64,000 nt of DNA, taken from assembly GCF_000151665.1 (NCBI RefSeq), contig NW_013171821.1, positions 193,929-257,928 on the forward strand, read 5' to 3'. The notes beneath the pieces are model-generated. The model was not told where the DNA came from, did not search any database, and worked only from the letters and a program-made list of their open reading frames with translations. Below, one piece after another: positions 34,871 through 46,421 of the stretch (positions are counted from its first letter, which is position 1; every line of letters starts with the position of its first letter). The position numbers were made by a program, and so were the translations under genes. The stretch comes from Blastocystis hominis. Its lineage: Eukaryota; Sar; Bigyra; Opalinata; Blastocystidae.

Positions 34871-35046
34871 ATTGAACATTGGGTTCGTAGGGGGAAGAAT
34901 CGAGATATGGTTAATTCTGTGGGTGAAGTAGTATGTTTTTTATGTGTAGTTTTTGGCTACGCATCACTGGTACGACAAAGGCATGCCCTAAAGGAAAAAA
35001 AAGTACTTGATCAATTTTCTTCTAAGTGTATTTGTTTAACATACAT

Positions 35047-37624
35047 TAATGGACGTCGAGGTAGAACTTCCTTCAGTGGGAAGGGTTGGCTTTTATAATG
35101 AAGGAAACAGTTGTTTTCTGAATGCAGCTTGTCAAGTATGCGTTTGCTTTTGAAACTTTACTAAAGTGTTTATTCCATATCCCGGAGCTAGCAGTTCTTA
35201 TTCTTACAGCAAAAAGCGGAGTTCTTGTATTGTTGTGGAGCCTCTTCGATTTTTAGGATAATTCTCTGTCTTCCGATGAGGAACTTATCCCTATTCTAGC
35301 AAAAATCATATCCGGGACATTCCAAACGCCAAACAAAGCTATCTATATATCTTCTATTTTTTCAGCACTTTCAGCACGGGTTCCTTATCTGTGTGATGGG
35401 ACCCAGCATGATTCCCATGAAGTTATCGTACTTCCGAATTGTGTGCTCGACTCTAGGCGTTTCTTTTGCAAGCCATCGAAGAGGAATTGCTCGGTGCCCG
35501 TGTTCCGGGCAGTCCAATCGACAACCTCTACGAAAACGCCTCACCACGGGAGTATCAGCTGTGGTGGGACCACTACAAGCGCTACAATCCGACCTCCATT
35601 ACCACACTTTTCTACGGCTACTCGATCACCTCCACACTCTGCTCGCATTGCCACGCCCACTTCTCTACGCTCTCCGCCTTCAACACGCTCCACATCCCCC
35701 TCCCCCTCACCCAAACGCGGTTAAACGTGAATCTTGTCCACCAGTTCCTGGACCTTCCTACCGGACACGTGAGTCTCCGAACCGAGCCAATCTCTGTCAA
35801 GGTGGGTCCCTCCGCCTCTCTACGCGACGTCCGCGCCGCCATCCTCGCTTCTCTCGCCTCGAACTCGAACACCAACACTCATAGTGATGAAAGCAAAGCC
35901 TGCTCTCTGGACATCGCGCTGCTCATCGGGACGTACGACCTCACCGCGCGGTCCATCGAGTCCTACAGCCTCGCCGCGCTCGACCAGCCCATCGACTCGC
36001 TCCAGAGCGACGGGCTGCGCAACTTCTTCCTCCTCGCCTACCCCGTACGTCGTCCGCGCGCGGAGTTCTCGGTAGATGCCCGCGCAGCCGGGGCCCGCCA
36101 ACCTCCTCACGCTCCACGTCGTCACCTACGCCGACCGCGTCAACTTCGACGTCGTGCCCTTCGTCTTCCGCTTCCCCGACCCCCAGCCCCACCGCATTCG
36201 CGCCCGCCTCGCCCTCTTTTCCCGCGGGATTCTGCAGGGAAACCACTTCCACGACCACGACCGCGGACCCAACGGATTCTACTGCGACGCGCCCGACGAC
36301 CACGTTTCTACGGTTTCTACGGTTTCTACGGTTTCTACGAGCAAAAGTGGAAGTGTCTCCAATGGACCCGATGGACCCGACGGACCTCTGGATTCCACGG
36401 TTTCTACGGTTTCCACGGATGGTTTGGCCAACCAAAGCGTTTCCGGCGGTTCCAAACCATCGAAACTGGGGAAACCGTGGAAACCCGGGAGCCCCCTCCA
36501 TTTCCCGTTCTTCTCGAAACCCCCCTCGGTTTCCCCAGTTTCCCCAGTTTCCCCGAATCCCCCGTTCCCCCATGAAGCCTTCGCGGGTCTTGACGATTCC
36601 CCGCGGTTCCCGCGGTCGGTGTATCTGGATTGGTCGATGGTGGGCGCGGGCGTTTCGCTGATCTCCTTCAACATGACGATCCGCCCCGCGGCTCCGCGGC
36701 GGGCGTTACGCGACGGTTTCTCGCTGGAGGAGGGTCTGCAGAGCGAAGCCACGGGGCAGAACGCGCGTCTGCTGGAGGCCTGCCGGGAGTGCGGCGAAAC
36801 CGCGGGGCTGTCGCAGTCGGTGCGGTTCGGCGCGTTGCCGCCGATTCTGGCGGTGCAGCTGGAGCGGTTCGACGTTTCCTTCGTGACGGCGCGCGTGGTG
36901 CGCGAGGGCAAACCGCGGAACGAGCCGCGGTACGTGCGTCGCAAGGTGGGCGACGCGGTAGCGTTCCCGACGCGCGGCCTGGATCTGCGGTCGTGGGCGG
37001 GGGACGAAGCAGCGGTCTACGACCTGGTGTGCGTGTGCAACCACAGCGGAACCGCGGACAGCGGACACTACTACGCGTACTGCTGCGACGAGATGGACGG
37101 AGAGCGGCGATGGTTCTCTTATAACGACGATCTCGTCGTGGAAATCGGGGAAACCGAGGTCGTAACGCCCGATGCGTATCTGCTGTTCTATCGGCGAACC
37201 GACTGCCAGCATGACGTGTATGCCGCCATGAAAGAGCTCGTCGCGCCGCTCCCTGCGCAGCCAGACCCCGTGTCGAACCGCGGGGAGCCGGAGATGGTGG
37301 AAATGGGGAAACCATTTTCGACGTATAGCGCTGCGCGGTCGGTGGGGGTGATTTCGTCGTTGATGTGCATCGAGGATATTCAAGGATATAAAAACATCGG
37401 AGGGAAGAACATGTCCAAGAAGAATCGGATGGTTTCGTGGAGACGAACCTCCCAGTCGATCGACCGGACGGACAGGCTGTCGCTGAAGACGGGGGAGGTG
37501 GTGATGAAGCCGGAATTGGAATCGGATGAGTGGAAGAAGTTTTGTGCGGATAAAAAGAAGCTAAAGAGTACGGTCTTGTATACGCTGGGAGGAATTGCGA
37601 TTCTGTGGATTTTGGTGATTCTTT
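35047..37624 (+). CDS. USP-type deubiquitinase with C-terminal membrane helix, stop made by polyadenylation
   Basis: Cysteine protease that removes ubiquitin. Cys box VGFYNEGNSCFLNAACQ (35080-35135), QHDSHEAFLLQAIEEEL after an intron near 35425-35459, then LFYGYSITSTLCSHC, FNTLHIPLPL, a long insert with low-complexity VSTVSTVS and PVSPVSP, the second half CRECGETAGLSQ, LPPILAVQLERFD, and the His box SGTADSGHYYAYC with WFSYNDDLV. Catalytic Cys and His are present. The C-terminus carries one hydrophobic helix (YTLGGIAILWILVIL) and then T(37624)-CAAT-TGTTTGTT, so the mRNA stop follows the helix directly. This predicts a tail-anchored USP facing the cytosol. Genomic frame continues to TGA 37663-37665. 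Confidence 0.9.
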
Positions 37625-37628
37625 CAAT

Positions 37629-37636
37629 TGTTTGTT
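37629..37636 (+). terminator. TGTTTGTT element creating the USP stop
   Basis: T at 37624 is the first base of a TCA codon in a frame that would otherwise run 13 more codons. Confidence 0.75.
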
Positions 37637-37755
37637 TTAGTTCTAAGCGTACAGTGGTTTGTTGATCATGAAGAATTGATTGGATTACTGTTTTTCTAAC
37701 TTTACGCTTTCTTGTCGCTCTTGCTCCATTTCATTGTCGTCTTTCGGGAATAGAC

Positions 37756-38983
37756 ATGGAGAGGCGTGAAAGGAAAATATTACCAAAGTTGAGAGCCAGC
37801 ACTTCCAAGCCATGTAAGAGTTGGGAATCGAATCGAACTCGTAGCGGAAGCCGTAAATATTTCAAAGTCAGCGTGGAACAGCTCATCGATTTTGAATGAC
37901 CAGAATACAGTGACAGCTCTATCATGCTTGCTAGAATTACAGAATGCTAAAAATATTGACACCAAGTTCGCCAAACAAGTGGGGCAAACACTTTCAGTTG
38001 AGTGAATGCTAGATTATGATGTCGGCGGACCCTTTCTACGATGCACCTATTACTGCTAAAGATCTACAAGGAACGAGAGCGGCTTTTATAGACATTATTC
38101 GGTCAATGCTCCAGCAGCACCAGCTCCTGTTACAGAAAAGCAAGAAACGAGAGAGAGTACAAGAAGAATCGTTCAGCAGTGATACTACTATAACCGAAAC
38201 CCTCGAGCCCATTTCCTTGCCTCCCAACCTCCATACTGAACTGCGAAGACATTCAAAGAGAACAGGGCCACTCGGGCGATCAACTCAGCGTAGTCTCCAT
38301 CTCTCCGAATCGCCATCCAGCACATCATCCAATTGTACTTCTTTCTCTTCTTTTCTCACCTTCAGCGCCTCGATTCGACAAATCCGAATCAGAAGATGAC
38401 CTTCCCTCCCTCCACGGCTCCTCTCTCCGCGCCACCAAGGACGAAATCATCGTGAACCGCGATTATTTTATCTTTCTCTTGGAGCATGTCAATGGCCGCG
38501 ATATCTCCAAGTATCTCACGCCTAAACACTGCCGTTTCCACCATTACCACCTGGATTCCACGGTTTCCCTATCCATTCCCGATCCGGCCACGCGCATCGC
38601 CAATTCCCTCCATCCCTCCAAACGCCAAATCGCCGTTTTGCGCGACCTCTACACGCAGCGCCTACTCGAAACACTGAAACACAATCCGAAACACAATCGA
38701 ATCCAGCCAATCAACGCAAGCGATTCCGATTCGGTTTCTCCTCCCCGCGGTTTTCCTCAACCTTCAGCACCGTTGTCTTCGCTCCCTCTTCCCTCCATCT
38801 CCTTGATGGGTTCCACGGTTTCCACGGTTTCCACGGTTTCCCCGTTTAAAGCGGTGCGAGTGGAGAAGCCGGCGCTGGCTTCGTATCCGACGCCGGAAGA
38901 GCTCGTCGAGCTGTTCAACCAGCAGCCCATCCCCATTCCACAGAAGCAGACGATCGAGCGAACGCAGACGACGCAAGCAGCGA

Positions 38984-39016
<33 letters not shown>

Positions 39017-39894
39017 TGCGATCGTCTGCATCATTCGTTTCATCGCAGCCCTCGACACAGCCCTCGACACAGCCGCAGGAAGCCAAGGCGGACGCGTGGA
39101 GCCCGTCGCTGGACAAAATGCTTCTGCAATTGTCGCGGCTGCACAGCCAGGATTGGGATTTTATCGCCGAAAGTACGCGTTGGAAGGGCGTGGCATGTAG
39201 TGCTGGGGTCGAAGACCCGCGAGCAGGTCAAACGGAGGTACGAGCAATTGATGGCAGAGAAAAAGGAAGCCGAAAATGGAGAAAATGGGGAAACGGAGGC
39301 GAGAAAAGAAAGGGAATGGCCGATTGGGCTACCGGATCGAAACGCTCCCGTTCTGCGAAGTTTGGGAGAGACACAATTAGACACAATGGAACACAAATTG
39401 GATGAAACGGTTCTGAAACTCAACGAATTCCGTGGAACACTCGTCAAAACCAAAACACAATCCCCTCTTCCCATCCCTTCCACGGTTTCCACGGTTTCCA
39501 CGGTTTCCACGGTTTCTCCAAATCCATCCAACGCGACCGGCTCAACGGAGGGTCGGCGAGGGCGGCGAAGCCGGAATTTGGCGGCAGAAGGAGGCCGTTC
39601 TCCCGCGGGGATCCTTTCTTCGTCCGTTTCAGCGGGCGGGAAATTGGGGACGCCGAGCGGCGGAGGGAAGCGAGGGAGCAAATCGACGGAGTCGTGGACG
39701 GGTTTGGAGGACGAAACGCTGCAAGTGCTGGCGCAGACGTTTCAGTTTAATTGGGAAGCGATCGCGAAGAGTAGGAAGAGAAGGAGAGAAATGAGGGGCA
39801 GAAATGGTGTATAAATCGGCGCTGCAGTGCGAGGAACGGTATGTGGAATTGGTGAAACAACGTGAGGAAAGAGTGTGGAATCAGTGGTCGTAAA
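37756..39894 (+). CDS. Nuclear protein with two SANT/Myb-like domains
   Basis: Five introns of about 28-33 nt. Charged N-terminus with coiled-coil character (MLQQHQLLLQKSKKRERV), then RATKDEIIVNRDYFIFLLEHVN, Ser-rich linkers with STVSTVSTVS and a poly-Ser run. SANT 1 is WSPSLDKMLLQLSRLHSQDW-FIAEMLGSKTREQVKRRYEQLM (joined by a 28-nt intron near 39172-39199). SANT 2 is SWTGLEDETLQVLAQTFQF-NWEAIAKMVYKSALQCEERY near the end. TAA 39892-39894. A tandem SANT arrangement after a long linker recalls chromatin-complex subunits such as EAF1, but no HSA domain is evident; assignment beyond SANT is open. Confidence 0.7.
38985..39017 (+). repeat. ATC/TCA trinucleotide run (poly-Ser)
   Basis: About ten TCA codons in the SANT-protein gene. 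Confidence 0.9.
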
Positions 39895-40071
39895 GGAATG
39901 GGAAATCGTCAAGTTTCAGCCACTCGATCGATCATTGAATGCTTTGTTGAGTGTTATTTTGCTTATTATATACTGCTACGGCTGCATATTTTATCGTTTC
40001 GATTTTCGTTTACTTTTACATCCTTCTTACTATTGATAGTGTTATTTTATTTTATTATATTTTATTTTATT

Positions 40072-40101
40072 ACATATACATATATATATATATATATATT
40101 T
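40072..40101. repeat. TA dinucleotide repeat
   Basis: Near-pure TA run in the gap between the SANT and cullin genes, flanked by TTTTA units from about 40040. The genomic frame of the cullin reads into it only if the poly(A)-made stop is ignored. Confidence 0.9.
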
Positions 40102-40135
40102 TTAATGGGGATTGTTTGTTGTACAACCTTTTTGC

Positions 40136-40143
40136 AAGAAACA
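40136..40143 (-). terminator. TGTTTCTT variant element creating the cullin stop
   Basis: T(40148)-GCAC-TGTTTCTT on the minus strand; the T starts a TGC codon right after the residues expected at a cullin C-terminus. Confidence 0.6.
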
Positions 40144-40147
40144 GTGC

Positions 40148-41993
40148 AAAACTGAAGCTCCAATAGCGCTGGATTGTCTTCTGCACGACTCAAATATTCG
40201 CCTTCTATCAAGTATTCGATCGCTTCTTTAAACGCCATTTCATTTACAATCGAAATATGCTTCTCCACATACTTCTGAATCGCTTTCTCGGAGACTCGTT
40301 TCTTCTTTTTCACGCATTGAATCGCCCACGATGCAATTCGATCCCGTTCATCCAGTAGACTATTATGCATTTCCTCCCTCTTCGTCTCTCCCAACGAAAT
40401 CCGGAACAAAAACGGCAACTCCACGTCTTCTTGTGGTGTTACAAACCGAATTCCATTCGCATCGGCTTCGCAACAAGTCAGCGACTCCACGATTCGTTTC
40501 GTTGTGTCCTCTTTAAACGGCGAGCGTCGCTTCAGTTCGCTCCACCCAATCCACTGGTTTGAATCAAACAGCATCAAAATCATTGCTTGAGCCGGGCAGC
40601 AGCGGATGATTCTCTTTCCATCCACCTCCAATTCCACCCGACCAAACTCTGATTGCATTTCATACACACGCGATTCTTCTCCATTATCCTTCGCTTCTCT
40701 TGTTTCCACGTTTGTTTCCACGTTTGTTTCCACGTTTGCTGGAATGATAAACTCTTCTTCGCCCACAAACGACGAAAACAATCGTCGATTCACACGACCG
40801 CGGCGAATCAGCAGCGTTTTAATCGCCGCGCACGTGCTCGCAGCCAACGGGGAACCGACCAAATGCAACTCCAGTTCCACGTTTAGATCGACGAAACTCC
40901 ATCGAATCAAGAAGAGTTTCATGTAAATTGCGTCATTGGAGAGAAGGCTGCGAAACGCCGCCGCGTAGTGAAGAACGGGAATCGACGCGTTTTCGCTGCA
41001 GAGAAGCGAATGCATCGTGAGCTGCGAAATCTCCTCGATTTTTGGAATTGCAACAATCGGACGAATGTCAAAATCGTCGAATTGCAGCGAATTCGATAGA
41101 AACTCCAATATTTTCTTCCCCGTTTCCACGATTTGAGGGTCGACCGAAATCTTGGTGATTTCTGGAATTTCGATGGGAGCGCACAAGTTCCAAAAGAATT
41201 CGGTGAGCGAAAGAACGAATGAATGAATGAAACTCTTGGAAAGGTTGGGCTTTAAATCGAGTAAAAGGGGAAACAAATTGGGGGATTCCCACGGGAATCC
41301 GTTCTTTTCAAGGTCTTCGATGAGGGGCTGCCAGTATAACGAAGTATAACGAGATCGCCAATCGATCATGGCTTGCTCGGTCAGAACGGAACTCCACCGA
41401 TTGAACGCCTGATCAATGGCTTGGAGGGAGGGATTCGATTCGAATTCGGAGAGGAAAGGATGGATGAGAAAAGAGTGCAAAATGTGAGTGCGATTGGTTG
41501 GGTCGATTGTTTGAAGCACACTGCGCAAGGCAGTAATTTCAGAGTCGTTTTGAGATTGACGGAGGGATTCCAAGATTGTATCTTGCTGAGGAACCAACAC
41601 TAATTCAAGGAAGAGAGAGTAGGCGATGGAATTGAACGTCTCTTGTGTTATAAAAGAAGGGATCTATAAGGGGTGAAACACGAATTCATAAAAATACAAC
41701 ACGAAAAAGCAGAGATGACAACAAACTCACAACGCGTGAATATCCTGGAAAATCGGATTGTGAATTGAGGCGAGTACAGAGCGTAGTCAAGCCTCCAAAC
41801 ACAGTCTCGAGAATCTTGTTAACTCTTCCATTTCGGATGCATTCGTCGCTACATCTACGACTAGAGAAAGTACAAGCAACATACAGTATAAAACTATAGT
41901 GCTCTTGAACTGATATGGGGTTTCCTTCAATCACGCTAGTAACAGTCCTCGATACACTCTCCAGCAGTTGTTTTTCTCGATTACTCGTTTTCA
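40148..41993 (-). CDS. Cullin-family ubiquitin ligase scaffold (divergent)
   Basis: Scaffold of a cullin-RING E3. Three exons (introns near 41686-41755, unusually about 67 nt, and 41861-41890). The cullin homology region ends ILMLFDSNQWIGWSELKRRS then FLFRISLGETKREEM. The C-terminal winged helix RIASWAIQCVKKKKRVSEKA and AFKEAIEYLIEGEYLSR is the neddylation-domain signature; the acceptor Lys lies within the KKKKR/VSEKAIQK stretch but is not certain. A linker carries three NVET repeats. With the UAA formed at 40148 the protein ends LLELQF, matching a normal cullin end. Which cullin class cannot be told; the N-terminal half is divergent. Confidence 0.82.
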
Positions 41994-41995
41994 TC

Positions 41996-42003
41996 AACAA
42001 ACA
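41996..42003 (-). terminator. TGTTTGTT element of the kinesin-like gene, next to the cullin start
   Basis: T(about 42008)-GGAG-TGTTTGTT. The last base of the element is about 2 bp from the cullin ATG. Confidence 0.75.
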
Positions 42004-42007
42004 CTCC

Positions 42008-43286
42008 AATTCTTAGTTTCATCTAACATTCTCCTCAACCTTCGAATCTCATCCTCATACGCATCCGCATCGTTTTCCATTAAAAACAGCTCGTTCTTCA
42101 GCTCCATAATCTGCTGCTGCATCTTGTTCTCCTTCCGTAAAATCGCTCGAAACAGCACGGAAACTTCGCTCATTTCCTTCGATTCCTCTGTCAAAATAAT
42201 GCTTGCGCTCGCTCGCGACTCCAGCAACGGCTGCATCAGCTTCGTGAGCGAGCAGCAAGCGAAATTCGGAGACGCTTTGCCTTGCGAGATGGTTTGCAAG
42301 AGCTCATGGAGCAGCTTCCACGATATATCGATTTTGTTGTCGTCATCCCGCATGGAAATCTTAAAGATGTTCATCGTCGGTTGATCTGCCGAGGAAAGAA
42401 AGACATGATGACCACCCACGGATGATGCGTTGCGAAGATATACGGAAAGCTGCTTTAATGAATCGATTTCGCCGGAGTACGACGTTGTGATGCCGTTCAC
42501 GTCGAAGAGCGATACAATGTCTCCCTTGATGCGTCGGATTCGGATTGTTTGCTCGATTAAATGTCGCCAAATGCGGATTCCGTCGTCGGGAGAGGAAGAA
42601 ACGATTATGATATTGCTAGCTTGGGATGTGCATGTAGAAAAGAAGCGATTTAAAAGTTTCCATTCAGATCGAAGAGGGATGCAAAAGTCAGCCAGTTTGC
42701 TATCTTCCGAATAGGAATAGATTCGGCTGTCATGAAACGATGCACAGACGGAACCAAACTGCTGTACGATCGCGGGGAGGGACGACGCACTTTCGTGGAG
42801 AATCGAAACGGAGTGTTGGATCTAATGTTTTGAACTCTGTCGTTGGAAATACGTGAGGAATTACCAGTTTATTTTCTTCTTTGACCTGATCCACCGCGCT
42901 TACCACCTCCTTTAACTGTGTTTTACACCGCGAGAGCTCTTCCTTGCACTTTAGAAGCAACACATGCTCCTTTGCCTCTCGCTCTTTCAATTGTTTGATT
43001 TCTTCTAAAAGACATTCTCGCTCTTTGTTCCACTCCTGCTTCTCGGCTTCGTACGGTTAAGTCTAGCCGTGTTCCACCTTTTCAAGGATATAAGAGATTC
43101 TTTTTCGCCTTTCAGCCTGTTTAGTTGCAAAGTAAAGTTTTTCCTACCGATTACAACTTGGACCGACGTCTATACACAAGAGAATCAACTACTAGGGGTA
43201 TTCGTGAGAGGACCTGATTTACGACGCCTGTGTGGTATTCAGCATCCTACGCGGTTGAAGTCCGGTTGTTCACCCCTTACGTTCAT
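42008..43286 (-). CDS. Coiled-coil protein with divergent kinesin-like C-terminal domain, stop made by polyadenylation
   Basis: Starts MNDAEYHTGVVNQVL (first intron 34 nt), then about 100 residues of coiled coil (KQEWNKERECLLEEIKQL, KEREAKEHVLLLKCKEEL). The C-terminal part follows the kinesin motor in outline: WKLLHELLQTISQGK, CCSLTKLMQPLLESRASASI and ILTEESKEMSEVSVLFRAI line up with kinesin helix 4 to the L12 region. The P-loop position reads IVSSSPDDGIRIWRHL, so the GQTGSGKT motif is missing. A final coiled coil leads to KN-UAA. Layout (coil then motor at the C-terminus) is kinesin-14-like; ATPase activity is doubtful. The kinesin link is by eye and moderate. Confidence 0.6.
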
Positions 43287-43310
43287 TATTCCAACAAAAA
43301 ACGAAAAAAA

Positions 43311-46300
43311 CTATACATTTTCGCGTTCATACCTGTGAAGCACCGTTCCCACATCGAACGGCAGCGACACATTTCCGGCCACACTCAGCAGCGTCTTCTC
43401 GTCCATCACATCCTTCCACAACTGTCGCTTGTCCGCATGACACGTAATGATCTTGATAAAGTTCTCGTAATCCGCCTTCACGAGCTCTCCGCGGAGTATC
43501 GTGCAGATGGCGAGGGCCACTCTATAAAACACGACCGTGCCGTCGATCAGGAAGAGATCCCAAATCGCGGTCGCGACTTCGATCGGCAAAACGCTCAAAA
43601 ACCCGCACTGCAGCCACTGAAAGAAGAAAATGTCCGTCTGCACGCCCAGCTGCTCCTTGTGCCGCGCCACCTCCGGACAGACCTTCTCCAAGCAGACATC
43701 GAAGAGGTGCGAGTACTTGCTGCGTGTCAAAAAAAAGCGCCGATTCTACGGGAGAAACTCCTCGTTCATCTGGAAATAGGCGAAGAAATGGCGGGAGACC
43801 AGGAGATTGGCGAGCGCGCAGAACAGCGCGAACTCGTCGGCGATGTACAGCGCGAGCAGCCCCGCGACGAAGCTCATTCCCTGCACGTACCCGAGATCGG
43901 GCCGGTAGATCGCGAAGATTTCGAGGCATTGCTGCAGCTTGCTGCGCAGCGCCGAGCCCACGCGGAACAGCTGCAGGGCGCTACAGTCCAGCGACTCCCC
44001 CGCGGGTACCCGAAGGTGCGCGACAGATCGACGCCGACGCCGCGGAGCGTCTGCTCGCGCCCGATGGTGACCGTGGAGTTCCCGCTCGGCTCGCGGTAGG
44101 CGTAGGCGATGGAGAGGCGATGGCGCTTCCAGTGCCGCTGGTACATGGAGTAGATCTCACGAGTCAAGTGCAGGGCGTTGCCGATTTGGTGGGACCACAG
44201 CTTCCCGCGCAGTTCGATGGGCAGGCCGCGCCGCCACTCCGCGGCCACCTGCGTGGTCAGGCCGTGCGTGAAATAATCGCGGGAGAGCTGCGAACGCCAG
44301 AGAACGAGGCGGGTTTGCTCCTCCAAGTCGAGCTGTCGGATCGTTTTGGTGTCTTTGAACCGCGGGAAATCCATCCATTTGGACGGGGCGGCTTCGGGGA
44401 GGGAAGTGGAGGCCTGCGAAGTGGCGGGCTCGCGAAGAAACACCAGCACGTCGTCCGCCGCGGCGATGGATCGAATGTGCGAGAGCGCGGGGTGTGGCAG
44501 AACCGCGGGACGCGGGACGCTTTCCACGGGGTCCGGCAGTCCGAAGCAATTTCCCGCGTTGCGGCCCCAGGCGATGCAGCGACCCAGCGTCGTCGCCAGC
44601 AGGCAATTGTGCGCCCCACACGCGATGGTTTCCACGGTTTCCCCGGTCTGGAGACAGGCGTTGAGATAGATCTGCGTGGGGAGATGCGAAATCAGAAGAT
44701 GATTGGCTGCGCCCTGCGGACTTGTAGAACCCAGCGGATCGCGGATCCCCAGCTCGCCGAAACTCCCGCAGCCCCAGGTGAACACGGAGCGATCCTTCGC
44801 GAGGAGCAGCGAGAAGCCGTCGCCGCAGCAGACCTGCTGGACTTGCAGAGAGGAGGGAAAGCCTGCGATCTGTCGCGGGGAGAGGAGCATTTCGCCGTCG
44901 TACGCGCCGCACTGGCCTTCGCGACTGCGTCCGCAGGCGAAGACGCCGCTTTGTTTGTGAACGAAGACGGAGAAGTGGGAGCCTGCGGCGATGTGTGTGC
45001 AGTTTTGAAAGCAAAGAACGGGCGTGTAGATGAACGAGAGCGAGCTCACGCCACAGGCGCCGCTTCGATTGTCGCCCCACGCATACACGGCGCCCGACTC
45101 GTCCAATGCGAGCGAGTGCGTCGACGACGTGGCGATCTGATCGAAAAAACCCGTCCAATCATACCATGACAATTCGTTTGTTCAACAAACTCGAAACCAA
45201 CATGGGCGTTTCGCAGCGATGCACGCTCTTCCCGACTCCCAGTTGCCCAAGCTGGTTGTCGCCCCACGCGTAGACCAATCCGCTGTCTAGCAGCACCAAA
45301 AAATGCCCGGAACCCATCGCGATCTGCTCGATTTGGCTTCGCTGCAGCGTTCGGCGAATGCACAGATACTGATTCAGCTGCGGATCGGCGAAGTTCTGCC
45401 CCGAGGCCTGCGTCGCGACGCGTTTGGAGACGTAGAGATCGCCCGTGCGAGTGAGATATCTGCGATGGACCCGAGAAAGCGATCAAAACCCGATCAGATC
45501 GGTGCTGCAGGCGAGCTTCGCGATGTCCACGTTGGCCAGCGAGGGGAGAGGCGCGAAGCTGGGACTCTGCAGGACTTCGACGGACGATTTGAGGTCTTGG
45601 TCGAACTGAAGCGAAGCGCCTTCGTCGATTTCATCGTTGTCGCTGCTGGAGCTCGATGATGGCGAGGTGAGCGGACTAAGCGGGGAGAAATCGGGGCTCT
45701 TCGCAGCTTCGAAACGATCACGAGCTAGCTGGAAAGCGAGTTTGGTGGAATCGTCGAGGGAGGAGCGAGAACAGAAGGCATCGAGAATGGACTGTGCTGA
45801 AAAAGGAAAGTGCATAGCGTACAGTGAAAGAGCCTGTGAGTTCGCCTAGAAACTCGGCGATTGCCTTGTCGGGAGAAGCGATGGCGTGGAGTTTCAATTC
45901 GAGATCGATAACCTGATTTAGAGCGGAGTTTTCATTGAGTGCGTCGTCCTGAATTTCGATGTCTTTGCGAGCCAAGTCCCAGGAACACTGAATTGCTGTT
46001 TTCCAGCCCTCGACCGAATCCTCGAAACGAGCTTTTAAAACGAAATCCACGTCCACCGATCGAACAGTGAAAATGCGGTTATCAGACGAACTGGAGTAAA
46101 TTCCGGTGCAATGACTCAGTTCCAGCATTCCGATCGGCGAATCTCTCTCACTCTTGTAGTGGAAGGAATCCTTGTAGTAGACAAGCACGGAAGCTCTGCG
46201 CATTATACAAACCGTCAACTCTCCACGTTAGCACGAAATATCGCTTTTTCCAGCGCTTCTTCTGGTTCAGAATAAGCAGCTCTCCGGAATCTATCGATTC

Positions 46301-46384
46301 ACCCCCATCAGCTCCCCTACATAAACTCTGGGACAATCCCAGTGTTTTCGATTCCTCCGGTGATAGACCCAAAGGACTATTCAT
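43311..46384 (-). CDS. PH-RCC1-TBC domain protein (putative Rab GAP)
   Basis: Three modules in one spliced frame. PH domain: ESIDSGELLILNQKKRWKKR then VLVYYKDSFHYKSERDSPIG and a closing W in EGWKTAIQCSW. RCC1-like repeats: MGSGHFLVLLDSGLVYAWGD, STHSLALDESGAVYAWGDNR, GDGFSLLLAKDRSVFTWGCG, AHNCLLATTLGRCIAWGR. TBC domain: GLPIELRGKLWSHQIGN, arginine finger in VDLSRTFG, glutamine finger in YRPDLGYVQGMSF, then FFFQWLQCGFLSVLPIEVA. Both catalytic fingers are present, so Rab-GTP hydrolysis is expected. Introns 28-31 nt. It starts 38 bp after the RRM gene's cleavage T and ends 24 bp before the next gene. Confidence 0.88.
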
Positions 46385-46409
46385 GTTGCACACCGACTCC
46401 AAGGTTTCA

Positions 46410-46417
46410 AACAAACA
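46410..46417 (-). terminator. TGTTTGTT element creating the RRM-protein stop
   Basis: T(46422)-GGAG-TGTTTGTT; the same nine bases as at the kinesin-like gene. The next start codon is 26 bp further on. Confidence 0.75.
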
Positions 46418-46421
46418 CTCC

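Noticed and set aside
43724-45169. Plus-strand open frame of 481 codons
   Set aside because: It is the exact antisense of the RCC1-TBC gene; high GC and few stops explain its length.
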